Shown piece after piece: positions 6,835-13,203 of a stretch of 13,697 bases of DNA (positions are counted from its first letter, which is position 1; each line of letters opens with the position of its first letter). The notes below the pieces were generated by a model that saw nothing but the letters and a program-made list of their open reading frames with translations, was not told the origin of the DNA and did no database searches. A program made the translations under genes and the position numbers. Source of the stretch: Deltaproteobacteria bacterium. GTDB lineage: Bacteria; Desulfobacterota; Syntrophia; Syntrophales; UBA5619. Location of the stretch: assembly GCA_023487865.1 (NCBI GenBank), contig JAMDBG010000047.1, forward strand, positions 1 through 13,697, written 5' to 3'.

Positions 6835-7611
6835 TCACCGTCGTCCCCTTGCCTCCATGCGGTGACAGGCATTTTCCAGCTCCTGGGGTGTGTTGATCCC
6901 CATCACCTCCTCCGGATCGGAAGCCAGGAACGACGTGACACGCAAGCCGTTCCTGCAAGCCATCTCGACAATATCGGTGAGGTAATATTCCCGCTGGGCG
7001 TTCCTATTGTCGAGGCCGCCCACCGCATCGAAAAGGAAACGGCTTTCCACACAGTAAATCCCCGTATTGATTTCGCGGATCTGTATCTCCTCCGCCGTGG
7101 CATCCTTGTCCTCGACGATTTTCAGGACTCTGCCATCCCCTGCCTTGACCACACGGCCATAACCGGCGGGCTCCGCCGGGATCGTCGTCAGGACCGTAAC
7201 CACCGCCCCTTCCGAACGATGACGGTCATAGAGCGCCTGCACCGTTTCGGGTCGGATCAGCGGGACGTCACCGCAGAGAATGACGACGGTTCCCGTATAG
7301 TTCTTAAAAACCTCCCGGGCCTGCAGCACGGCGTGCCCCGTCCCCAGCAGATCGTGCTGTTCAACGAAGATCAGATCATCCTTGCCGAATGACCCCCGGA
7401 TGCTCTCCGCCTGATGGCCGATCACGACGACGATCTCCCGCGCTCCCGCCGCACGGGCGGCGGCGACGGAGTGGGTCAACATGGGAGCGCCGCAGACGGG
7501 GTGGAGCACCTTCGCCAGATCCGATTTCATCCTCTTCCCTTTGCCCGCCGCCAGGATGATCGCCCGGAAACCCGCCTGCGCCTCTTTCCCGGTATGACTT
7601 TCACCATTCAT
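6835..7611 (-). CDS. Stand-alone UDP-GlcNAc pyrophosphorylase domain (GlmU N-terminal type)
   Basis: Nucleotidyltransferase resembling the uridyltransferase half of GlmU, which makes UDP-N-acetylglucosamine for peptidoglycan and lipopolysaccharide. Motifs: ILAAGKGKRMKSDLAKVLHP (about 19-38), EQHDLLGTGHA (about 84-94), ILCGDVPLI (about 111-119), AGYGRVV (149-155), IVEDKDAT (165-172), NTGIY (182-186) and NRNAQREYYLTD (202-213). The protein is about 258 residues and ends soon after the catalytic domain. The left-handed beta-helix acetyltransferase half (about 220 further residues in GlmU) is absent, and dus starts one base after the stop, so this does not look like a recent truncation. Start at ATG 7611 is preferred; ATG 7653 (GGAGGG directly adjacent) is an alternative. 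Sugar specificity is inferred from motifs only. Confidence 0.85.
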   Translation of the reverse strand: MNGESHTGKEAQAGFRAIILAAGKGKRMKSDLAKVLHPVCGAPMLTHSVAAARAAGAREIVVVIGHQAESIRGSFGKDDLIFVEQHDLLGTGHAVLQAREVFKNYTGTVVILCGDVPLIRPETVQALYDRHRSEGAVVTVLTTIPAEPAGYGRVVKAGDGRVLKIVEDKDATAEEIQIREINTGIYCVESRFLFDAVGGLDNRNAQREYYLTDIVEMACRNGLRVTSFLASDPEEVMGINTPQELENACHRMEARGRR

Positions 7612-7709
7612 GCTCCCGCCTGTCACCCCCTTCGTGGTTCGTGAGCTGTTCATCCCTCCCCGACATTGTCTGCCGCTGCATACAGTCAAACGATGGAACA
7701 GGGATGCAA

Positions 7710-7737
7710 CTTATCAGATCCCATTACGAAAAGACAA
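7710..7737 (-). promoter_or_regulatory. Candidate promoter for the glmU-like/dus genes
   Basis: Minus-strand TTGTCT (7737-7732) and GATAAG (7715-7710) are 16 bases apart, a modest match to sigma70 sites. The -35 lies inside the dyad at 7730-7750. Initiation would be about 90 bases before the gene start. Confidence 0.35.
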
Positions 7738-7750
7738 ACAATTTGTCTTT
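7730..7750. promoter_or_regulatory. 9-bp-arm dyad in the divergent region, possible operator
   Basis: AAAGACAAA and TTTGTCTTT are perfect inverse copies separated by CAA. With one extra A bulged, the symmetry continues by a CG pair. The site lies 22 bases upstream of the purD -35 and overlaps the candidate -35 of the opposite gene, where a repressor could affect both directions. It does not match the enterobacterial PurR box. There is no T-run after it in either direction, so a terminator is unlikely. Confidence 0.45.
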
Positions 7751-7772
7751 CGGCACCCCTTATCGGATTTGT

Positions 7773-7801
7773 TTGACTCCGGACCTTTTTTTCGATATGT
7801 G
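7773..7801 (+). promoter_or_regulatory. Sigma70-type promoter for purD-purH
   Basis: TTGACT (7773-7778) and TATGTG (7796-7801) are separated by 17 bases. Initiation would be near 7808, giving a leader of about 33 bases before the purD ATG, which has GGAAGGAG upstream. Confidence 0.6.
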
Positions 7802-7840
7802 TTGGCCTCACTCTGACACCAGCAGCGGAAGGAGACTCCT

Positions 7841-9178
7841 ATGACCCATGTCCTTCTCATCGGCAACGGCGCCCGTGAGCATGCAATCGCCGAGGCGGTT
7901 ATGCGCTCGGACAAAAATCCCCGCCTCTTTGCCTACATGAAAACCAACAATCCCGGCATCGCTTCCCTTGCCGCGCAGGTGCGGATCGGCCGTTACAACG
8001 AACCGAAAGCGATCATCGCATTTGCCAAGGAAACGGGGGCAGAGCTTGCCGTCATCGGTCCTGAAGATCCCCTGAGCCACGGCATCGTGGATGAGCTCAC
8101 GGTGGCGGGAATCCCGGCGGTCGGACCGACAAGGGTCCTGGCGCGCCTGGAAACATCAAAGTCTTTCACAAGAAATCTCCTCGAAAAATACGACATCCGC
8201 GGAAACCCGCGCTTCAGAAATTTTGCGTCCATCGAGGGTATCGAAACTTTCTGTGCAGAACTTCCCGGGGTCGTCATCAAACCGGACGGCTTGACGGGCG
8301 GCAAAGGGGTCCTTGTCCAGGGGGACCATTTCCAGACACGGGCCGAGGCCCTCGATCACTGCCGCAGCATCTTGAAGACGCACCCCAGCGTGACCATAGA
8401 GGAGAAACTGGAGGGTGAGGAGTTCTCGCTGCAGTGCCTCTGTGACGGACGGACGGTTGTGGCCACTCCGCCGGTTCAGGATCACAAGCGGCGCTTCATA
8501 GACGATCGGGGCCCGAACACGGGCGGAATGGGCTCCTATTCCTGCCCGGATCATCTCCTCCCCTTCCTCGACTCCGCTGCCGTCGCCGAAGGGCTGGAGA
8601 TCACGCGAAAAGTCGCCGCGGCTATCCGCCGGGAAACCGGCGTTCCCTATAAAGGAGTCATGTACGGCGGCTTCATGGTCACCGCAACGGGGGTAAAACT
8701 GATCGAATACAACGCCCGCTTCGGAGATCCCGAGGCGATGAACATCCTTCCCCTGCTCCGAACCGATTTTATCGATGTCTGCCGGGCGATCATCGACGGC
8801 ACACTCGACCGCCTCGATATAGTATTTGAAAAAAAGGCGACCGTGTGCAAGTATGTCGTCCCGATCGGTTACGGCCTTCCCGAGGAAAACCCCGAGACCG
8901 CTTCCACATCAGCACGGATCGAGATAGGCACTGTGCGGGGGGCGAGGCTCTATTACTCGTCCATCGACCAGAGACCGGACGGTTTTTACATGACCTCGTC
9001 ACGGGCGATCGGCGTGGTCGGCATCGCCGAAAGTCTGGAAGAAGCGGAAAGGACCGCCGAAGGTGCGGTCTCCGCCATCCATGGCCGCGTGGACCACCGG
9101 CCCGACATCGGCACCGAACCTCTCATCCGGAAGAGGATTCAACACATGAAGATGATTAACAAAAAACTATATAATTAG
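7841..9178 (+). CDS. purD: Phosphoribosylamine-glycine ligase (archaeal-type PurD)
   Basis: ATP-grasp enzyme joining glycine to 5-phosphoribosylamine in purine synthesis. The N-terminal fold carries LLIGNGAREHAIAEA (about 5-19), followed by GPEDPL (73-78) and VGPT (94-97). The ATP-grasp domain shows VIKPDGLTGGKGV (about 145-157), IEEKLEGEEFSLQ (186-198), PPVQDHKRRFIDD (210-222) with GPNTGGMGSYS (224-234), and the metal site EYNARFGDPEAMN (289-301). Length is 445 residues, slightly long. Features such as NNPGIASLA and YNARFGDPEAMNILPLL resemble methanogen PurD more than the usual bacterial form (which tends to read VAPGN and FNVRFGDPE), judged from memory. Its TAG stop lies within the purH ribosome-binding site, so the two are tightly linked. 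Confidence 0.95.
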   Translation: MTHVLLIGNGAREHAIAEAVMRSDKNPRLFAYMKTNNPGIASLAAQVRIGRYNEPKAIIAFAKETGAELAVIGPEDPLSHGIVDELTVAGIPAVGPTRVLARLETSKSFTRNLLEKYDIRGNPRFRNFASIEGIETFCAELPGVVIKPDGLTGGKGVLVQGDHFQTRAEALDHCRSILKTHPSVTIEEKLEGEEFSLQCLCDGRTVVATPPVQDHKRRFIDDRGPNTGGMGSYSCPDHLLPFLDSAAVAEGLEITRKVAAAIRRETGVPYKGVMYGGFMVTATGVKLIEYNARFGDPEAMNILPLLRTDFIDVCRAIIDGTLDRLDIVFEKKATVCKYVVPIGYGLPEENPETASTSARIEIGTVRGARLYYSSIDQRPDGFYMTSSRAIGVVGIAESLEEAERTAEGAVSAIHGRVDHRPDIGTEPLIRKRIQHMKMINKKLYN

Positions 9179-9186
9179 GAGAAGAC

Positions 9187-10758
9187 ATGCATTTGAATGA
9201 AATAAAGAGAGTCCTGATCAGCGTGACGGACAAGAAAGGGATCGTCGAATTCGCGCAAGGATTGAAGACCTTCAACGTGGAGATCCTTTCCACCGGCGGA
9301 ACGGCTTCCCAATTGAGAAAAAGCGGTGTTCCCGTCACGGAAGTATCTGATTACACGGGATTTCCCGAGATGATGGATGGAAGGCTCAAAACACTGCATC
9401 CGAAGATCCACGGCGGGCTCCTCGGCCTCCGGGACAAGGAGTCTCATATGCAGGCCCTGCGGGAACACGGTATCGGTCTGATCGATATGGTCGTCATCAA
9501 CCTCTACCGTTTCGAGGACACCGTCGCCAAAGAGGATTGCACGCTGGAGCACGCGATCGAAAATATCGATATCGGCGGCCCGACGATGCTTCGTGCGGCC
9601 TCCAAGAACTACCGCTTTGTATCCGTCGTTACCGACCCGGAGGATTACCTGAAGATCCTTGCGGAAATGAAGCAGACGGGGGGGAGAATTTCGGAAACAA
9701 CCAACTTCGAACTGGCGAAAAAGACCTTTCAGCTCACGGCCCGTTACGACGGCGCCATTTCCAACTACCTCGGTCTGCTCAGCGGCGGAAGCACCGAAAA
9801 ACGGGCATTCCCCGATACCTTCTCCTTCCAGTTCGCCAAGGCGCAGGACCTCCGTTACGGGGAGAACCCCCATCAGAAGGCCGCCTTCTATCGGGAGAGG
9901 GATCCCCGTCTTTCGGCCCTCTCCAACGCACGGCAGCTCCAGGGCAAGGAGCTCTCCTACAATAACATCATGGACAGCGATGCCGCCTGGCAGATCGTCT
10001 CCGACATCCCCCTGCCCGGGGTCGTCATCATCAAGCACGCCAATCCCTGTGGTGCAGCCACATCCGCCGGCGATATGGCCGAGGCCTTTCGCAAGGCGAT
10101 GGCCGGAGACCCCGTCTCGGCCTTCGGCGGCATTGTCGCATTGAACCGCCCCGTGGATAAAAAAGCGGCGGAGGAACTGGTCAAGACCTTCTTCGAGGTC
10201 ATCATCGCCCCGGGTTTTGCCGCCGATGCCGTGAAACTCCTGGAAACGAAGCAGAACGTCCGGGTGCTGCAAATTCCTGAGACCTGCACCCTGCGCTCGG
10301 CCGGGTATGATTTCCGGCGGGTCATGGGCGGCCTGCTCGTCCAGGACCGAGACGGGAAGGACTTCGATATCCGGAAGGCAAAGGTCGTCACCAAGCGTGC
10401 CCCGACGGAGGCCGAATACCAGGCCCTTGATTTTGCCTGGCGGGTCGTCAAGCATGTCAAATCAAACGCGATTGTCTACACGACGAAGGATCAGCTGGTC
10501 GGTGTGGGGGCCGGTCAGATGAGCCGTGTCGATTCGGTCAAGATCGCCAAGATGAAGGCCATCCTCCCGACCTCGGGGTGCGTCCTGGGCTCGGATGCGT
10601 TCTTCCCCTTTAGGGACGGGCTGGACATGGCCGCCGAGGCGGGAATCAGCGCGGTGATCGAACCCGGCGGTTCGCTCAAGGACGACGAGGTGATTCGCGC
10701 CGCAGACGAGCACAACATGGCCATGATCTTTACAGGGATCCGGCATTTCAAACACTAG
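9187..10758 (+). CDS. purH: Bifunctional AICAR formyltransferase/IMP cyclohydrolase
   Basis: Catalyses the last two steps to IMP: formylation of AICAR with 10-formyl-tetrahydrofolate, then ring closure. The N-terminal cyclohydrolase (MGS-like) domain shows RVLISVTDKKGIVEFA, STGGTA, DGRVKTLHP-type MDGRLKTLHPKIHGG and NLYRFEDT, with NIDIGGPTMLRAASKN. The formyltransferase domain has LRYGENPHQ, the catalytic KHANPCG (K283-G289), DPVSAFGGI, GVGAGQMSRVDS and the C-terminal SDAFFPFRDGLDMA...GIRHFKH. Length 523 is typical. The start ATG has AGGAG with a 5-base spacer, and that site overlaps the purD stop. All key residues appear intact. It is followed by a 220-bp structured gap before purE. Confidence 0.98.
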   Translation: MHLNEIKRVLISVTDKKGIVEFAQGLKTFNVEILSTGGTASQLRKSGVPVTEVSDYTGFPEMMDGRLKTLHPKIHGGLLGLRDKESHMQALREHGIGLIDMVVINLYRFEDTVAKEDCTLEHAIENIDIGGPTMLRAASKNYRFVSVVTDPEDYLKILAEMKQTGGRISETTNFELAKKTFQLTARYDGAISNYLGLLSGGSTEKRAFPDTFSFQFAKAQDLRYGENPHQKAAFYRERDPRLSALSNARQLQGKELSYNNIMDSDAAWQIVSDIPLPGVVIIKHANPCGAATSAGDMAEAFRKAMAGDPVSAFGGIVALNRPVDKKAAEELVKTFFEVIIAPGFAADAVKLLETKQNVRVLQIPETCTLRSAGYDFRRVMGGLLVQDRDGKDFDIRKAKVVTKRAPTEAEYQALDFAWRVVKHVKSNAIVYTTKDQLVGVGAGQMSRVDSVKIAKMKAILPTSGCVLGSDAFFPFRDGLDMAAEAGISAVIEPGGSLKDDEVIRAADEHNMAMIFTGIRHFKH

Positions 10759-10779
10759 AAAAGGCCGTTCAGAAAATCG

Positions 10780-10803
10780 GATCCCTCCGACGCGGGATCT
10801 TTT
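10780..10803 (+). terminator. Possible weak terminator after purH
   Basis: GATCCC (10780-10785) pairs with GGGATC (10794-10799) around an 8-base loop and is followed by four T. It lies 22 bases past the purH stop. The stem is short and can compete with an alternative TCGGA/TCCGA hairpin, so termination may be partial. Confidence 0.4.
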
Positions 10804-10807
10804 CCCG

Positions 10808-10901
10808 ACCCTGCACCGCCTCGCTTCCTTGCAAAGGCAAAACTCGCACCGTCGGTGCTCAGACAGTTGCCTTTGCGGACACTCCGCTGCGGGAGCAGGG
10901 T
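10808..10901. repeat. Nested four-tier inverted-repeat element between purH and purE
   Basis: Symmetric arms nest in order: ACCCTGC (10808-10814) with GCAGGGT (10895-10901), CCGC (10816-10819) with GCGG (10889-10892), GCAAAGGCAA (10831-10840) with TTGCCTTTGC (10867-10876), and GCACC (10846-10850) with GGTGC (10854-10858). The large internal loop has 11 and 12 unpaired bases on its two sides. Total length is 94 bases with 26 base pairs, all perfect within arms. There is no coding potential and no T-run. It could be a structured leader RNA for purE, a stabilising 3' element for purD-purH, or one copy of a dispersed palindromic repeat; I cannot decide from one copy. Confidence 0.7.
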
Positions 10902-10978
10902 ACCTCGGAAAAAGTTCCAATGCGCGCTTCCCGGATTCGATTTTCGTGTGACTCGAATATCTTTAAGGAGTTAATGAT

Positions 10979-11479
10979 ATGCAGGAAAAGGCAGCGGTTC
11001 TCGTCAGTGTGGTGATGGGGAGTGATTCCGATCTCCCGGTCATGGAGGAGGCAGTCAAGGTCCTGGCGGAATTTGCCATACCCTATGAGCTCTTTCTGAC
11101 TTCGGCCCATCGGACCCCGGAACGGACGGCGGTGTTCGCCCGCGGTGCCGCCAAACGGGGGGTCAAAATTATGATTGTCGGGGCCGGGGCCGCGGCGCAT
11201 CTGGCCGGGGTCATTGCGGCGCAAAGCATGCTTCCCGTGATCGGCGTCCCCATCGACGCCACATCGCTTCGGGGGCTGGACGCCCTCCTGGCCACGGTAC
11301 AGATGCCGGGGGGGATCCCCGTTGCGACGATGGCCATCGGCAAGGCGGGAGCGAAGAATGCGGCCCTGTTCGCCGTCCGGATCCTCGCCCTGGAGGATGC
11401 CGCTCTCCAGAAGCAGCTCCAGTCTTACATTCGCAGGATGGCCAGCGACGTGGAACGGAAGCACGAAAACCTGAAATGA
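10979..11479 (+). CDS. purE: N5-carboxyaminoimidazole ribonucleotide mutase
   Basis: Cytoplasmic enzyme that moves the carboxyl group of N5-CAIR to give CAIR in purine synthesis (class I PurE, normally paired with PurK, which is not in this window). Motifs: MGSDSDLPVM (about 13-22), the active-site SAHRTPE (42-48, with H44 corresponding to the catalytic histidine), GAGAAAHLAGV, and VQMPGGIPVATMAIGKAGAKNAA in the second half. Length 166 is typical of class I. The start ATG has AAGGAG with an 8-base spacer. Its stop overlaps the start of the next gene as ATGA. Whether it shares the purD promoter or has its own in the structured gap is unclear. Confidence 0.96.
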   Translation: MQEKAAVLVSVVMGSDSDLPVMEEAVKVLAEFAIPYELFLTSAHRTPERTAVFARGAAKRGVKIMIVGAGAAAHLAGVIAAQSMLPVIGVPIDATSLRGLDALLATVQMPGGIPVATMAIGKAGAKNAALFAVRILALEDAALQKQLQSYIRRMASDVERKHENLK

Positions 11480-12120
11480 CCGTCCTTCTGAAAATCGATC
11501 CCCGGAAACCGGATGCAGAGACCCTCGCGGCGACTGCAAAAATACTCCGTGAGGGAGGTATCATCGCCTTCCCCACGGAAACTTTCTACGGCCTCGGCGT
11601 CGATGCAGGCCAGGAAGCGGCCCTGGAAAAGGTCTTTAGGATCAAGGGGAGAAACGCCCGGAACCCCGTCTCCGTAATCGTGGAAAGCGATGAGGGGGTG
11701 ATCCCCCTTGTCGCGGCGATACCCGAAGCGGCAAGATCCCTCATGAAAAAATTCTGGCCGGGACCGCTGACCCTGGTCTTTTGTGCCGCCGCTTCGGTAT
11801 CACCCCATCTTACCGGCGGCACCGGAAAGATCGGCATCCGGGTTTCCAGCCATCCCGTTGCACGTGTTCTAGCAAAGAGTCTCTCCGGCCCGCTTACGGC
11901 AACCAGCGCCAATCTCTCGGGCGGTCAGGAGTGCACGACCGCCGCGCAAGTGGTCCATCTCTTCGGTGATCGTCTTGATGCGGTCATTGACGGGGGGGCG
12001 ACGCCGGGCGGATTGGGCTCGACCATTCTCGATATCAGCGTCTATCCGCCCCTGGTCCTCCGGGCGGGAGCCGTTTCCCTGGCCGAGATTTTTGAATCCC
12101 TCGGCATTCCTGCACGCTGA
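11476..12120 (+). CDS. L-threonylcarbamoyladenylate synthase (Sua5/YciO/YrdC family)
   Basis: Makes threonylcarbamoyl-AMP from threonine, bicarbonate and ATP, the first step of the t6A37 modification of ANN-decoding tRNAs. Motifs of the YrdC domain: GGIIAFPTETFYGLG (about 27-41), VFRIKGRNARNPVSVIV (53-69), FWPGPLTLVF (93-102), GKIGIRVSSHPVAR (117-130) and PLTATSANLSGG (about 137-148). At 214 residues it consists of the YrdC domain alone and lacks the extra C-terminal domain of long Sua5 proteins. The ATG overlaps the purE stop by four bases (ATGA), which indicates translational coupling. YrdC-family members vary in role, so the exact substrate is inferred. Confidence 0.92.
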   Translation: MTVLLKIDPRKPDAETLAATAKILREGGIIAFPTETFYGLGVDAGQEAALEKVFRIKGRNARNPVSVIVESDEGVIPLVAAIPEAARSLMKKFWPGPLTLVFCAAASVSPHLTGGTGKIGIRVSSHPVARVLAKSLSGPLTATSANLSGGQECTTAAQVVHLFGDRLDAVIDGGATPGGLGSTILDISVYPPLVLRAGAVSLAEIFESLGIPAR

Positions 12121-12174
12121 TCACCCCGGTTTTTAAAACGGGTAAAATCGAGAGAACCTGTCTGATTGGGACGT

Positions 12175-13191
12175 CTACGGGATGCGATCGGCCCCGGCCG
12201 GCATCACCACCGTCTTGATCACCCCCGCCTGCTCCTGGCTGAAGACGATCATGAAGGGGATCTCGCCCTTCGGTGGGATCATTTCATTGGCGACATCGCT
12301 CCCCTGGGGGGTGGATAGCTCCCGCTGGATCTCGATTTCCGCAAGCGTGCTCAGTTCCGCATCGGTCAGGAGATTGCCGCAATAGGCGATCTTCTCCCCG
12401 AGGACCACATCGAAGGCATCGGAGATCACCAGGCGGATCCGGATCCTCGCCAAGGGGTAGGGAGACTGGTTTACGGCAATCCCTTCGATGACCCTGAGAT
12501 TCCCCGCAAGAAGATTCGCCACGGAACGCTGACGGATGTCCTTCATTCCGATCGTTTCCTGAACGGCCTCAGGGGCTTTCGTTTCCGGCCGGAGGAGCTT
12601 TTCAATCTCGGGAACGTCACTGAGCCAGGGGGACGCCCAGTCCAAGGCCCGGGTGCGGATCTCCGGAAAATACCAGAGGGAGATCCCGCCGGCAATCAGG
12701 GTGACCAGCACGATCAGAGCGGCGATCTTCAAAACCAGCCACCCCCACCATCCCTTTACCGGTTCATCCTCCGGCAACTCCTCCTCAGCCGACTCATCTT
12801 CCCAGCCGGCATCTTCTTCACGGAGGAGCTCTTTCTCCATACCCGCCTCACCCCCGGCGATCGTCGGTTCCTTGTCCAATTCGGGGAAGACCTCTTTATT
12901 CACTTCCGCACTGAGAAATGGGGAGGGTTCCACCTTCCCGCCCGGCGCCGCGTCCGGACGTTCTTCCGGAAGGGACACCTCGTCGCCGGACATCCGCCTG
13001 GCGTCGCTGATCCTTACGGACGGAATCTCCAGCTCACCAGCAGGAGCAGGGGAAAGGGATTCGCCGGCGGCGGACCGCTCCTGGAAGAACACGTGCTGGC
13101 AGCGGCTGCAACGCACCCACACGCCATCTCCTTCGATCAGGGTCTCGTCAAACCGGAACCGTGTGTCACACTTCCGACACTGAATAATCAT
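12175..13191 (-). CDS. Zinc-ribbon, single-pass membrane protein with DUF3426-like domain
   Basis: Function unknown. The N-terminus is an MJ0042-type zinc ribbon with C5, C8, C28 and C31 (QCRKC and CSRCQHVFF). Then come about 110 residues of acidic, proline-rich, probably disordered linker ending in a run of E and D (about 123-144). One transmembrane helix follows at about 148-174 (WWGWLVLKIAALIVLVTLIA). The C-terminal part (about 200-338) contains NLRVIEGIAVNQS, ICYCGNLL-like IAYCGNLL and IPPKGEIPFMIVFS, which resemble DUF3426; it would face the periplasm if the ribbon is cytoplasmic. The start ATG has AAGGAGG with a 4-base spacer and lies 12 bases after the hpt stop, so they form one operon. 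Length is 338 residues. Confidence 0.85.
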   Translation of the reverse strand: MIIQCRKCDTRFRFDETLIEGDGVWVRCSRCQHVFFQERSAAGESLSPAPAGELEIPSVRISDARRMSGDEVSLPEERPDAAPGGKVEPSPFLSAEVNKEVFPELDKEPTIAGGEAGMEKELLREEDAGWEDESAEEELPEDEPVKGWWGWLVLKIAALIVLVTLIAGGISLWYFPEIRTRALDWASPWLSDVPEIEKLLRPETKAPEAVQETIGMKDIRQRSVANLLAGNLRVIEGIAVNQSPYPLARIRIRLVISDAFDVVLGEKIAYCGNLLTDAELSTLAEIEIQRELSTPQGSDVANEMIPPKGEIPFMIVFSQEQAGVIKTVVMPAGADRIP

Positions 13192-13203
13192 AGTCCCTCC
13201 TTC

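Noticed and set aside
5943..6896. 317-codon open frame antisense to dus
   Set aside because: Shadow of dus and the glmU-like gene; no family features and it spans two real genes.
9175..10455. 426-codon open frame antisense to purH
   Set aside because: Opposite strand of a perfectly conserved purH; the translation is a low-complexity G/D/L-rich shadow typical of GC-rich coding DNA, with no motif.
10924..10960. ATTCGA/TCGAAT inverted repeat upstream of purE
   Set aside because: Six-bp arms with a 12-base gap are within chance expectation, and no promoter hexamers align with it.
12121..12174. Hairpin CCCG...CGGG between the convergent YrdC-family and DUF3426 genes
   Set aside because: The stem is broken by a mismatch and no proper T-run follows on either strand, so I do not call it a terminator although the position would suit one.
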